IMG/VR virus record: IMGVR_UViG_3300025889_000406
Span: 1-35,849 of that record
Direction: 5' to 3' (one strand)
From: a virus
DNA length: 35,849 nt
The notes under the pieces are model-generated. The model saw only the letters and a list, made by a program, of their open reading frames with translations, did no database searches and was not told where the DNA came from. This document shows positions 28,662 through 35,849 of the stretch, in pieces (position 1 is the first letter of the stretch; each line of letters begins with the position of its first letter). Both the position numbers and the translations under genes were made by a program.

Positions 28662-28789
28662 CGATAGAACTCCCGTTCGAGCTGGTGGGCGGGGATGTTG
28701 AACTGGATCGAGGTCAAGATCAGGGCGATCTTGAACGGGTGGCCGTGAGCCAGCAGGCTCAATAGGTGGGCTTGGCGGGTCTGGCTCAT
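28658..28789 (-). CDS. Short basic peptide, 43 aa
   Basis: ATG at 28789 overlaps the 23-aa gene's stop by one base (TGATG), and its own stop overlaps the next start by ATGA. The peptide, MSQTRQAHLLSLLAHGHPF followed by KIALILTSIQFNIPAHQL, is partly hydrophobic with several His. It may be a single helix, but it is not a clear membrane span. The function is unknown. The chain of overlaps is the main evidence that it is expressed. Confidence 0.6.
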   Translation of the reverse strand: MSQTRQAHLLSLLAHGHPFKIALILTSIQFNIPAHQLEREFYR

Positions 28790-28860
28790 CAGAAGTACAT
28801 CCCAAGGACTAGGCCGCCGATGATGCCCAGGGCGATTGCGAAGAGGGCTTGTTTGAGCAT
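28789..28860 (-). CDS. Membrane micropeptide, 23 aa
   Basis: MLKQALFAIALGIIGGLVLG plus MYF is essentially one short transmembrane helix with a Gly zipper (GIIGG). It is too short for gene finders. Its stop overlaps the following ATG by one base, and it lies between the 73-aa gene and the 43-aa gene. Phages do encode such membrane micropeptides as inhibitors or lysis regulators. Only position and composition support it. Confidence 0.5.
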   Translation of the reverse strand: MLKQALFAIALGIIGGLVLGMYF

Positions 28861-28897
28861 GGTGTGCTTTCGTTGATGGGGCAGAAGCCCCTGGGTG

Positions 28898-29119
28898 TCA
28901 GATGCTGCCGATTGTTTCAACAAGTTCACGTTCAATGCCGAAGTACCCAGCTTTCTTTGGATCGTCCCGGTAAATTTCGGCCATCCGCCACCCTTCGGCG
29001 ATTGCCAGAGCTGCTGCTTTTTTTGCGGCGCCCAATGTTTTATAGGAGTCGTAAAACTTTGTGAATGGGTAACCGGGAAAGCCGTAGAGCTTCATTGCGT
29101 AATAGCGGGTTGCCTGCAT
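28898..29119 (-). CDS. Small phage protein, 73 aa, unknown
   Basis: I start at MQATRYYAMKLYGFPGYPF (29119) because AGGAG is 7 nt upstream; a frame to 29161 is SD-less. The conserved-looking YYAMKLYGFPGYPFTKF, a Lys/Ala-rich helix (TLGAAKKAAALAIAEG) and YFGIERELVE suggest a compact alpha/beta fold, possibly nucleic acid binding. It is recurrent in short phage gene sets but unnamed. A palindromic site and direct repeats lie in the 291-nt stretch upstream and may control it. Confidence 0.65.
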   Translation of the reverse strand: MQATRYYAMKLYGFPGYPFTKFYDSYKTLGAAKKAAALAIAEGWRMAEIYRDDPKKAGYFGIERELVETIGSI

Positions 29120-29191
29120 GTTTCTATCTCCTGTTAGGTTGCTGCGCTGTCTGTCAGTCATGTCGCGCAGTGATGTAAATGTACACCAGAT

Positions 29192-29209
29192 CTAGTGTCT
29201 GGACACTAG
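29192..29209. promoter_or_regulatory. 18-bp operator-like palindrome CTAGTGTC-TG-GACACTAG
   Basis: Perfect 8-bp arms around TG, typical of a dimeric repressor site. It overlaps a second inverted repeat (CCAGA...TCTGG) and is flanked by two direct GATGTAAAT copies 50 nt apart (29172-29180 and 29222-29230). It is 73 nt upstream of the ATG at 29119 and could be its operator. It differs from the TGTTGACA sites near 25100. Confidence 0.65.
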
Positions 29210-29260
29210 GGAAAACACTGGGATGTAAATTTATTGATAGCGTAGCGCGCCCACCACGCC

Positions 29261-29344
29261 AGCCCCATTTAGGCCCCACCTAGGCCCCACCTAGGCCCCC
29301 CCATGCTTGCCTAAATTAACATGAGGGGGGGGGTAGGGCCCTAC
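29261..29344. repeat. CCCCACCTAGG tandem repeats in a dyad, with G9 and palindrome
   Basis: Two exact CCCCACCTAGG units (29275-29296 region) follow a CCCCATTTAGG variant. ATTTAGGC (29267-29274) and GCCTAAAT (29309-29316) enclose the repeats as an inverted pair. A run of nine G (29325-29333) and a perfect 12-bp palindrome GTAGGGCCCTAC (29333-29344) lie next to it. CCACCTAGG also appears in the stem at 25383-25450. No gene is present. Confidence 0.7.
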
Positions 29345-29410
29345 GCGGCCGGTCAAGCTGGGGGAAGGACCCACGCAAAATTTTTATTTTTATCCTGCGT
29401 TTTATCTTTT

Positions 29411-30421
29411 TTATCCTGCTTTTGCGGCCTCAATCCTGGCCTTAGCGATCTCAAGGTAATCAGCTTCTCGCTCGATGCCTATAAAGGCAAAGCCTTCAAG
29501 CTTAGCTGCTTTGCCGGTGCTGCCGGAGCCCATGAATGGGTCTAGGACGGTGCCGTTGGGTGGGGTGACTAGGCGGCAGAGGTATCGCATGAGGTCGGTG
29601 GGTTTGACGGTGGGGTGGGTGTTGGCCTCATCCCGATCCTTCTTGCTGGCTTTAGCGCAGTAGAAGAATCGGGCGGCGCTGCCGGTTTCGCCGGCGTAAG
29701 CATTACTCCTTGTGTTTGCGCCGATAACGCTGCCAAATATCCGCTTCTCTCCCTCCGGCCTTTCTAGACTCTTGGTGTACCGCCCGGCGGATGGCGTCTC
29801 CGGAAACAGCCCCACGACCTCATCGCTGCCGTCGTGGATCAGGTTGGCGGGCCAGCGGCCGACATCGGATGTGCCTGCTTGTCGAACTTGTTGTCGGTGG
29901 TCTGTTACGCCGAACTTCTGCCCCCCTGATGTTGTGAAGAAAGGAACCCGCTCTCCGTTTGTCGCCACCCTGCACCCATCAATATTCATCGCCCCAGTCC
30001 CATGCGCCAGCACATTCTCGGCCACCGTCCCAATCAACGGCTTGCGGGCCACTGTAATCGGCTCCAAAGCCGGCTTTAGGGCTGTGCCCCAGCCTTGCCA
30101 ATCATCCTTTAGGTTATGACTTTTCGGAAACCCACTCCCATACACCCACGCGATCATGTCGCGAATCTCAAACCCGGCGTCTTCAATGCGCACGGCCATT
30201 CGGTGTTGGGTGCGGGTTCCGGCAAAGGCTAGAAGGTGCCCGCCGGGTTTCAAAACTCGCAGGCACTCGGCCCAGACCTCTGAGCATGGCACGTCGTAGT
30301 CCCATTTCTTGCCCATGAAACTCAGGCCATATGGTGGGTCGGTAACTACCGAATCCACGCTGTTATCTGGCAAAGTGCGGAGGACTTCAAGGCAATCGCC
30401 GTGCAGCAAGATTGATTCCAT
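29411..30421 (-). CDS. DNA methyltransferase, DPPY type (N6-adenine/N4-cytosine)
   Basis: 336 aa with SD CAAGGAAAG. Motif IV T-D-P-P-Y-G (28-32) near the N-terminus and motif I D-P-F-M-G-S-G-S-T-G (294-303) near the C-terminus give the beta-class order. The central part (about 100-260), rich in Gly, Asp and Asn, holds the target-recognition region. HPTVKPTDLMRYL precedes motif I, as usual. It methylates adenine, or less likely cytosine N4, in specific short sites, probably protecting phage DNA from host restriction. No restriction partner is present. It is the first gene of the minus-strand island. Confidence 0.93.
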   Translation of the reverse strand: MESILLHGDCLEVLRTLPDNSVDSVVTDPPYGLSFMGKKWDYDVPCSEVWAECLRVLKPGGHLLAFAGTRTQHRMAVRIEDAGFEIRDMIAWVYGSGFPKSHNLKDDWQGWGTALKPALEPITVARKPLIGTVAENVLAHGTGAMNIDGCRVATNGERVPFFTTSGGQKFGVTDHRQQVRQAGTSDVGRWPANLIHDGSDEVVGLFPETPSAGRYTKSLERPEGEKRIFGSVIGANTRSNAYAGETGSAARFFYCAKASKKDRDEANTHPTVKPTDLMRYLCRLVTPPNGTVLDPFMGSGSTGKAAKLEGFAFIGIEREADYLEIAKARIEAAKAG

Positions 30422-30468
30422 GTGCTTTCCTTGGTTAGACTGTTGATAATTTACATTATGGAGTAACT
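30422..30468. promoter_or_regulatory. Divergent intergenic region between methyltransferase and terL
   Basis: Only 47 nt separate the two starts. AAGGAAAG serves the methyltransferase and TGGAGTAACT serves terL. An AT-rich core (TTGATAATTTACATTAT, 30443-30459) could hold weak -10 elements for either side, but no -35 at good spacing is visible. The GC skew of the coding strands reverses exactly here. Confidence 0.4.
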
Positions 30469-32034
30469 ATGCAAACCCCCATCTACAAGCCCCAAGAGGA
30501 GCAAGAACTTATGTCATTGATCTGGAGTGACCGGATCAAGGATGACCCGTTGGCGTTTGTGATGTATGTGTTTTCGTGGGGAGAGAAGGGGACGCCGTTG
30601 GAGCGGTTTCGTGGGCCGAGGAAGTGGCAGAGGGAGGTGTTGAATGATTTGAGGGATCACATTCGGGAGAACAGGGCTTTGCAAGAGGCGAAGTTGCCGC
30701 ACCAGAGTGAGGACGAGATTGGGTATAAGGTTTTGCGTGAGGCGGTGCGTTCTGGGCGGGGGATTGGCAAGTCGGCGTTGGTGTCGTGGGTGGTGATATG
30801 GATGTTGTCAACGCGGATTGGGTCTACGACGATCATTTCGGCAAACAGTGAGCCGCAGTTGAGGTCGGTGACGTGGGCGGAGATCACGAAGTGGTTAGCG
30901 ATGGGGATCAATAGTCACTGGTTTGAGATCAGTGCGACGAGGGTGTTGCCTGCGAAGTGGTTAACGGAGTTGGTTGAGAAGGATTTGAAGAAGGGTACGA
31001 GGTATTGGGGGATTGAGGGGCGGTTGTGGAGTGCTGAGAACCCGGATGCGTATGCGGGGGTGCACAATTTTGACGGTGTGATGGTGATTTTTGATGAGGC
31101 GTCGGGTATTGACGATGCTATTTGGTCGGTGGCGACTGGTTTTTTCACGGAGAACACGCCGAATCGGTTTTGGTTTGCGTTTTCGAATCCTCGGCGCAAT
31201 GTGGGGTACTTTTTCGAGTGTTTTGGCTCAAAGAGGGACTTTTGGAAGACAAAGGCGATTGATGCGCGGTCGGTGGAGGGTACTGATAAGGCTGTGTATG
31301 ACCAGATCATTGAGGAGTACGGTGAGGATTCGATCCAAGCGCGGGTGGAGGTGTATGGGGAGTTTCCGGCTGCGGGTGAGGATCAGTTTATTTCGCCGGT
31401 GGTTATTGATGAGGCGATGGCTCGGGTGAAGTACAAGGATCAGACTGCGCCAATTGTGATTGGGGTTGATCCGGCGCGTGGGGGGATGGATTCGACGGTG
31501 ATTGTGGTGAGGCAGGGGCGGGACATTGTGGCGATTCGGAGGTATAAGGGGGACGACACGATGACGACGGTGGGAAATGTGATTGAGGCGATAGAGGAGT
31601 ACAAGCCTGCGCTGACGGTAATTGATGAGGGCGGGTTGGGGTATGGGATTCTTGACAGGTTGACGGAACAGAGGTACAAGGTACGAGGGGTTAATTTTGG
31701 CTGGAAGGCCAAGAATCCGATCATGTGGGGTAATAAGCGTGCCGAGATGTGGGGTGCGATGAGGGAGTGGTTGAGGACTGCTTCGATACCACAGGATCGG
31801 GCGTTGAAGTCTGATTTATTGGGGCCGATGAAGAAGCCGGACTCGTCTGGGACGATTTTCCTTGAGGGCAAGAAGGAGATGAAGGCGAGGGGTTTGGCTA
31901 GTCCTGATGCGGCGGATGCGTTGGCGGTTACTTTTGCTTATCCGGTTGCGCATCGGGAGTACAATCCTAAAAACGAGCGTCGTGTGGTGATGCAGGGCGG
32001 TGCTGGCGCTTCTAATTCTTGGATGGGGAGCTGA
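30469..32034 (+). CDS. terL: Terminase large subunit
   Basis: 521 aa (P22 gp2 is 499). Walker [10 protein letters not shown] (95-103, Lys101) and Walker [10 protein letters not shown] (Asp209-Glu210) drive DNA translocation. The nuclease half has [13 protein letters not shown] (Asp334), V-I-D-E-G-G (386-387) and S-P-D-A-A-D-A (Asp480, Asp483), the RNase-H-type acid residues. It cuts and packages concatemers through the portal encoded downstream. SD TGGAG. On the coding strand G exceeds C about threefold and T-rich wobble is avoided, unlike the following portal gene. Confidence 0.95.
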   Translation: MQTPIYKPQEEQELMSLIWSDRIKDDPLAFVMYVFSWGEKGTPLERFRGPRKWQREVLNDLRDHIRENRALQEAKLPHQSEDEIGYKVLREAVRSGRGIGKSALVSWVVIWMLSTRIGSTTIISANSEPQLRSVTWAEITKWLAMGINSHWFEISATRVLPAKWLTELVEKDLKKGTRYWGIEGRLWSAENPDAYAGVHNFDGVMVIFDEASGIDDAIWSVATGFFTENTPNRFWFAFSNPRRNVGYFFECFGSKRDFWKTKAIDARSVEGTDKAVYDQIIEEYGEDSIQARVEVYGEFPAAGEDQFISPVVIDEAMARVKYKDQTAPIVIGVDPARGGMDSTVIVVRQGRDIVAIRRYKGDDTMTTVGNVIEAIEEYKPALTVIDEGGLGYGILDRLTEQRYKVRGVNFGWKAKNPIMWGNKRAEMWGAMREWLRTASIPQDRALKSDLLGPMKKPDSSGTIFLEGKKEMKARGLASPDAADALAVTFAYPVAHREYNPKNERRVVMQGGAGASNSWMGS

Positions 32035-32035
32035 T

Positions 32036-32182
32036 ATGCCGTTGATAAAATCTAAATCTCCAGAGGCTTTTCGCAAGAATGTGAAGGCTGAGGTGGCGGC
32101 TGGTAAGCCTGTTAAGCAGGCGGTGGCGATTGCGTATTCTGTGAAACGGCAAGCTGCGGATGCCAAAAAGGGCAAAAAATGA
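32036..32182 (+). CDS. Small basic phage protein, 48 aa
   Basis: ATG at 32036 follows GGGGAG. The protein begins [19 protein letters not shown] and contains [17 protein letters not shown], a signature found in many phages just after terL or in head genes. 14 of 48 residues are Lys or Arg. It may bind DNA or the packaging complex. Its stop overlaps the portal start (ATGA at 32179-32182). An earlier start at 32000 would lie inside terL. Confidence 0.85.
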   Translation: MPLIKSKSPEAFRKNVKAEVAAGKPVKQAVAIAYSVKRQAADAKKGKK

Positions 32183-34308
32183 GTAAAAAGGATCAGGACA
32201 TCCTTTCGACGGCGCGGTCTCGCTTGAACATGGCTATTTCCGCGTATTCGGAGAGCCGTGAGGATGAGATAGACGATCTAAAGTTTTTTGCTGGGTCTCC
32301 TGACAATCATTGGCAATGGCCTGCTGACGTTTTGGCGACTCGTGGGGCTGTGCAGGGGCAAACGATCAATGCTCGGCCTTGTTTGACGATTAACAAGTTA
32401 CCGCAGCACGTTCGGCAAGTCACGAACGATCAGCGCCAGAATCGTCCGGCCATCAAGATTATTCCGGTGGACGACAAGGCGGATACCGAGGTGGCGGACA
32501 TTTTTGACGGCTTGATGCGTCATATCGAGTACATTTCGGACGCGGATGTGGCGTATGACACGGCCTGTGAGAACCAGGTGGCGTATGGTGAGGGCTACAT
32601 CCGGATTTTGACGGAATATTGCGATTCGGACTCGTTTGACCAGGACATCAAGATTGGCCGGGTGAGGAATTCGTTCTCGGTGTACATGGACCCGACGATT
32701 CAGGATCCTTGTGGTTCAGATGCCAGTTGGTGTTTTATCACCGAGGACATTCTGAAGGAAGATTACGAGCGGATGTTCCCGGACGCAAGCCCGATCTCTA
32801 CGTTGCAGACGTTGGGGGTGGGGGATCAGTCGTTGTCTCAGTGGATCAACGAAGACACGGTTCGGATTGCTGAATATTTCTACGTTGAGCACGAGAAGAA
32901 GACCCTGAACCTGTACCCTGGCAATGTTTCCTTGTTTGAAGGTACGCCTGAAGACAAGCAGATGAAGCTGATGGGCATGAAGCCTGTTCGCACCAGGCAG
33001 GCGGACGTTAAGAAGGTCAAATGGTGCAAAATCAATGGCTATGAAATTCTTGAAGAGCAGGAATGGGCTGGCAAGTTTATTCCTGTTGTTCGGGTGGTTG
33101 GCAATGAGTTTGAGGTTGATGGTCGGATCTATGTGTCTGGCCTTGTGCGTAATGCCAAGGATGCTCAGCGCATGTACAACTATTGGGTTAGCCAAGAGGC
33201 TGAGATGCTTGCATTGGCTCCCAAGGCTCCGTTCATTGGATACGGCGGCCAGTTTGAGGGTTACGAGCAGCAGTGGAAGACTGCCAACACGCAGAACTGG
33301 CCTTACCTTGAGGTCAACCCTGACGTTACGGACGGTCAAGGTGCAGTCTTGCCCTTACCTCAACGTGCCCTGCCTCCAATGGCCCAGACAGGGCTTATTC
33401 AGGCCAAAATGGGCGCTTCGGACGACATCAAGAGCACGACGGGGCAGTACGACTCGAGCCTTGGTGCGACCAGCAATGAGCGTTCGGGTCGGGCGATTCT
33501 TGCGCGTGAGAAGCAAGGCGATACGGGCACGTATCATTACGTAGACAATCTTGCCCGTGCGGTACGCCACATTGGGCGGCAGATTGTTGATATGGCTCCC
33601 AAGATCTATGATACGCAGCGCATTGCGCGGATCATTGGCATGGATGGCGAGACCAAGATGGCAAAGATTGATCCTACGCAGCCGGTTCCTGTGCGTAAGA
33701 TTGAAGATCAAAACGGCATTGTTATTGACAAGATCTACAATTTGGGCGTTGGTAAGTATGACGTGTGCGTCACAACTGGCCCGAGTTACATGACCAAACG
33801 CCAAGAGTCTTTGGATGCGATGAGTCAATTGTTGCAGGGCAACCCTCAGTTGTGGGCGGTGGCTGGGGACTTGTTTGTTAAGAACATGGATTGGCCTGGT
33901 GCTGAGGAGATGGCAAAGCGGTTCTCCAAGACTATTGATCCTAAGTTGCTGTCTGACGATGACAAGTCACCTGAGTTGCAGGCTGCTGAACAGCAGATTC
34001 AGGCGATGGGGCAGGAAATGGAGCAGATGCACCAGATGCTTCAGAACGTGTCTAAGTCTATGGAAGCTCAAGAGCAGCGCAGGCAGGATTTTGAGTCTCA
34101 GATCAAGGCATTTGATGCCGAGACCAAGCGTATCAGTGCGGTTCAGGCTGGTATGACGCCTGAGCAGATACAAGATATTGTGATGGGTACGATTTCGGCT
34201 GCATTGGACACGGGTGACTTGATTGGGCAGATGCCTAGCCGTGATTCAATGAGTGCTGAAATGCCTCAAGAAGAAATGCAAATGCCTCAACAAGGGATGC
34301 CACAATGA
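32179..34308 (+). CDS. Portal protein, P22 gp1-like
   Basis: 709 aa (P22 gp1 is 725). The N-terminus ([21 protein letters not shown], quoted in part) has the P22 portal signature [12 protein letters not shown], then [30 protein letters not shown] and G-Q-Y-D follow, and the C-terminal ~110 residues are a Gln/Met-rich coiled coil that would form the barrel typical of P22-type portals. The dodecamer is the DNA entry gate and the docking ring for terminase and gp4. It overlaps both neighbours by ATGA. Confidence 0.93.
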   Translation: MSKKDQDILSTARSRLNMAISAYSESREDEIDDLKFFAGSPDNHWQWPADVLATRGAVQGQTINARPCLTINKLPQHVRQVTNDQRQNRPAIKIIPVDDKADTEVADIFDGLMRHIEYISDADVAYDTACENQVAYGEGYIRILTEYCDSDSFDQDIKIGRVRNSFSVYMDPTIQDPCGSDASWCFITEDILKEDYERMFPDASPISTLQTLGVGDQSLSQWINEDTVRIAEYFYVEHEKKTLNLYPGNVSLFEGTPEDKQMKLMGMKPVRTRQADVKKVKWCKINGYEILEEQEWAGKFIPVVRVVGNEFEVDGRIYVSGLVRNAKDAQRMYNYWVSQEAEMLALAPKAPFIGYGGQFEGYEQQWKTANTQNWPYLEVNPDVTDGQGAVLPLPQRALPPMAQTGLIQAKMGASDDIKSTTGQYDSSLGATSNERSGRAILAREKQGDTGTYHYVDNLARAVRHIGRQIVDMAPKIYDTQRIARIIGMDGETKMAKIDPTQPVPVRKIEDQNGIVIDKIYNLGVGKYDVCVTTGPSYMTKRQESLDAMSQLLQGNPQLWAVAGDLFVKNMDWPGAEEMAKRFSKTIDPKLLSDDDKSPELQAAEQQIQAMGQEMEQMHQMLQNVSKSMEAQEQRRQDFESQIKAFDAETKRISAVQAGMTPEQIQDIVMGTISAALDTGDLIGQMPSRDSMSAEMPQEEMQMPQQGMPQ

Positions 34309-34667
34309 AGGCTGCTGATTTTGTAGGGATGCTGTTTTTGGCGCGTGACGTTGCGCATTCTGTGCATCTGAACACTCGTAGTTTTGCCAAGCACATGGCT
34401 TTGCAAGGCTTTTACGAGGAGATTGTTGGGCTGGCGGATAGCTTTGCTGAAGCCTACCAAGGCAAGCATGGCTTGATGGGGCCTATCTCTTTGATGTCAG
34501 CTAAGAAGACCGGCAACATTGTTGAGTTTTTGCAAGATCAGATGGACGAAATTGAAGCGGAACGCTTCAAAATTGTGGATAAAGACTGTACGCCGTTGCA
34601 CAATATCATTGATGAGATTGTTGGGCTGTATCTCTCGACTCTTTACAAACTACGCTTCTTGGCGTGA
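34305..34667 (+). CDS. DUF5856-like protein, ferritin-like helices, 120 aa
   Basis: Starts [21 protein letters not shown] and contains H-L-N-T-R-S-F-A-K-H-M-A-L-Q-G-F-Y-E-E-I-V-G-L-A-D-S-F-A-E and E-I-E-A-E-R-F. I recognise it as DUF5856-like, a phage protein with a Dps/ferritin-type helical bundle. His and Glu residues (H20, H22, H30, E38, E39) could form a metal site. The function is unproven. It is coupled to the portal gene by ATGA and may be packaged or act during assembly. Confidence 0.75.
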   Translation: MKAADFVGMLFLARDVAHSVHLNTRSFAKHMALQGFYEEIVGLADSFAEAYQGKHGLMGPISLMSAKKTGNIVEFLQDQMDEIEAERFKIVDKDCTPLHNIIDEIVGLYLSTLYKLRFLA

Positions 34668-34675
34668 GGTAAAAA

Positions 34676-34996
34676 ATGGAACTTCTTCGACCTTGCATGG
34701 ATGCGTCGTATGGCGCCAAGAGCGTAGCGTATACGGGAACTGCTGGCACGACTCTGACTTGGCCTCCTGGCCCACAGGGGGTTCTGGTCTGGTGTACGAC
34801 TGATGCTTATGTGCGCGTTGGTGAGGGTGTGACTGCTACGACGGCTGATACGCCAATTCCTGCTGGCACCCCGATTCCGTTCAACGTGCCTAATCCTGCA
34901 TCTGGCGTAAACGGCACTGGTGGCCCTTGGGTTGTGAGCGCTGTTCAGGTTTCCTCCGGCGGCACTTTGTACGCCAAACCGATCAACATCCGATGA
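34676..34996 (+). CDS. Small beta-rich virion-type protein, 106 aa
   Basis: The SD GAGGT lies just before the ATG. The product has no charged clusters, and alternating Gly/Thr/Val/Pro strands (GTTLTWPPGPQGVLVWC, VRVGEGVTATTADTPIPAGTPI) ending YAKPINIR. This is a small beta-domain of the sort found in phage capsid or fibre-associated proteins. Two Cys (7 and 40) might pair. The function is not known. Its stop overlaps the fibre start as ATGA (34993-34996). Confidence 0.7.
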   Translation: MELLRPCMDASYGAKSVAYTGTAGTTLTWPPGPQGVLVWCTTDAYVRVGEGVTATTADTPIPAGTPIPFNVPNPASGVNGTGGPWVVSAVQVSSGGTLYAKPINIR

Positions 34997-35849
34997 GCTG
35001 GGGCGTAGCACTCCGGAACGCCGTTGGTTTGGGGCTGGGCGGGATACCGTCTTTGCGGAATGCTCCGTCTCTTCGTGCGGCGCTGGATTTCAACTTTCTG
35101 AGCGGTGAACTTGATCCGAGAATCACGTTCACTCGGGCTAGCACCGGCACCTACGTTAACAGCTCCGGTGTGCTTACAAGCGCTGCAATCAATACGCCCC
35201 GCTTCGACTACGACCCTGTGACTCTGGCAGCCAAGGGGCTGCTGATTGAGGAGCAGAGGACGAATAGCATTCGTAACAACACGGCGCAGGGTGCTGTTGC
35301 AGGTACGCCGGGGACGTTGCCGACGAATTGGTTTATTGGGAACCTAGCAGGATTGTCTACGCAAGTTGTTGCTATTGGTACAGAATCTGGCGTTTCATAC
35401 ATAGATTTGCGAATTTTTGGCACGTCTACTACAACAAATTTTATACTTAATTTTGAGCCAACTACTCAAATACCAGCTTTGCAAAACCAAAGTTGGACAG
35501 GTTCGTTTTTTGTAACTTACGTTGCAGGAACCTTAACTAATGTACAAAACTTTTCAACAACAATTACTGAAAGAGATAGTGCAGGCGCCCTGCTTTCAAC
35601 AAGCACTGCACTTAGAAACCTTAAAAACACACCTTTAATTCAAAACAGATACGTTAATTCTTACACTTTGCCAACCGCAACGGCGGCTTATGTCACACTT
35701 AGGCTTGATGTCGGTGTGGCAGCCACGTCTGCTATTGACATTACCCTCCGCATCGGCCTACCCCAGCTCGAACTAGGCGCATTTGCCACCAGCGTGATCC
35801 CCACGACCACAGCCGCAGCCACTCGCGCAGCAGATGTTGCGTCTATGAC
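34993..35849 (+). CDS. Tail/head-spike fibre N-terminal part (partial, open at 3' end)
   Basis: 285 codons plus two bases, open to the right edge. MSWGVALRNAVGLGLGGIP leads to L-D-F-N-F-L-S...D-P-R-I-T-F-T-R-A-S-T-G-T-Y-V-N-S-S-G, the typical start of phage head-spike/fibre proteins, then a jelly-roll carbohydrate-binding-like domain ending GLPQLELGAFATSVIPTTTA. Normally another domain follows A-D-V-A-S. The window ends within it. The frame continues directly into the fibre fragment at position 2 if the window is circularised. It sits between portal and scaffold, where P22 has no fibre. Confidence 0.85.
   Translation, partial: MSWGVALRNAVGLGLGGIPSLRNAPSLRAALDFNFLSGELDPRITFTRASTGTYVNSSGVLTSAAINTPRFDYDPVTLAAKGLLIEEQRTNSIRNNTAQGAVAGTPGTLPTNWFIGNLAGLSTQVVAIGTESGVSYIDLRIFGTSTTTNFILNFEPTTQIPALQNQSWTGSFFVTYVAGTLTNVQNFSTTITERDSAGALLSTSTALRNLKNTPLIQNRYVNSYTLPTATAAYVTLRLDVGVAATSAIDITLRIGLPQLELGAFATSVIPTTTAAATRAADVASM

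Noticed and set aside
29325-29333. G9 run as a phase-variable tract
   Set aside because: It lies outside any gene or clear promoter spacer, and homopolymers are prone to sequencing error, so I treat it as part of the repeat region only.
32716-33339. Minus-strand frame (207 codons) inside the portal gene
   Set aside because: It lies wholly within the well-matched portal gene, and its sequence is Leu/Arg-rich as expected for a shadow.
1-35849. tRNA genes, integrase, DNA polymerase, restriction enzyme, toxin-antitoxin pair
   Set aside because: I looked for their hallmarks in the translated frames and gaps and found none that I could support.

Overview
This window is most of a tailed bacteriophage genome, probably nearly all of it, with P22-like (podovirus-type) virion assembly genes. 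The recognisable set is terminase small and large subunits, a P22-type portal, scaffold, a P22-type coat protein, gp4- and gp10-like tail closure proteins, three internal (ejection) proteins, several fibres, a 3-TM holin and a GH24 endolysin. No bacterial housekeeping gene, tRNA, rRNA, integrase or DNA polymerase was seen. Several small accessory proteins resemble ones common in phages of Burkholderiales-like Proteobacteria, so a betaproteobacterial (possibly freshwater) host is plausible, but this is inference. The window ends inside a fibre gene at both sides, and the two open ends are in frame with each other. This suggests a circularly permuted genome cut at this point, possibly with a small gap.

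Layout. (1) 1-15811, plus strand: fibre C-terminus, two small proteins, an S74-chaperone fibre, scaffold, coat, two beta-rich capsid-associated proteins, gp4-like, gp10-like, needle/fibre, fibre, a small membrane protein, a cupin, three ejection proteins, then lysis (small membrane protein, holin, endolysin). (2) 15776-25031, minus strand: an early operon of about 22 small, tightly packed genes, most coupled by 4-nt ATGA stop/start overlaps. It holds a recombination/DNA-processing module: VRR-NUC nuclease, SF2 helicase, mini-methylase, Cas4/RecB-like nuclease, DUF669 protein and a Sak4-like ATPase. (3) 24800-25330: a control region with two superimposed divergent promoters and a third promoter, all carrying the octamer TGTTGACA at the -35 box, beside a 62-aa HTH protein. 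(4) 25540-27432, plus: a primase-polymerase/helicase fusion, followed by a 190-bp array of 17 GGACA/TGTCC pentamers and an AT-rich palindrome that looks like a replication origin. (5) 27658-28306, plus: a small acidic protein and the terminase small subunit. (6) 28327-30421, minus: an inserted island of five short genes and a DNA methyltransferase that separates the two terminase subunits. (7) 30469-35849, plus: large terminase, portal, a DUF5856-like protein, a beta-rich protein and the start of a fibre.

How it works together (inference): the control region chooses between the leftward early operon and the rightward HTH/primase side. The primase-helicase starts replication, probably at the GGACA array, using host polymerase. 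The recombination module handles concatemers and repair, the methylases protect the DNA, and the plus-strand late genes build and release a short-tailed virion. Start sites were chosen by Shine-Dalgarno sequences and by stop/start overlaps. All family assignments are from reading motifs by eye, with no database search. Gene-free stretches: 25329-25539, 27433-27657 and 29120-29410 are the longest, all under 300 bp, and all contain repeats or palindromes described below.
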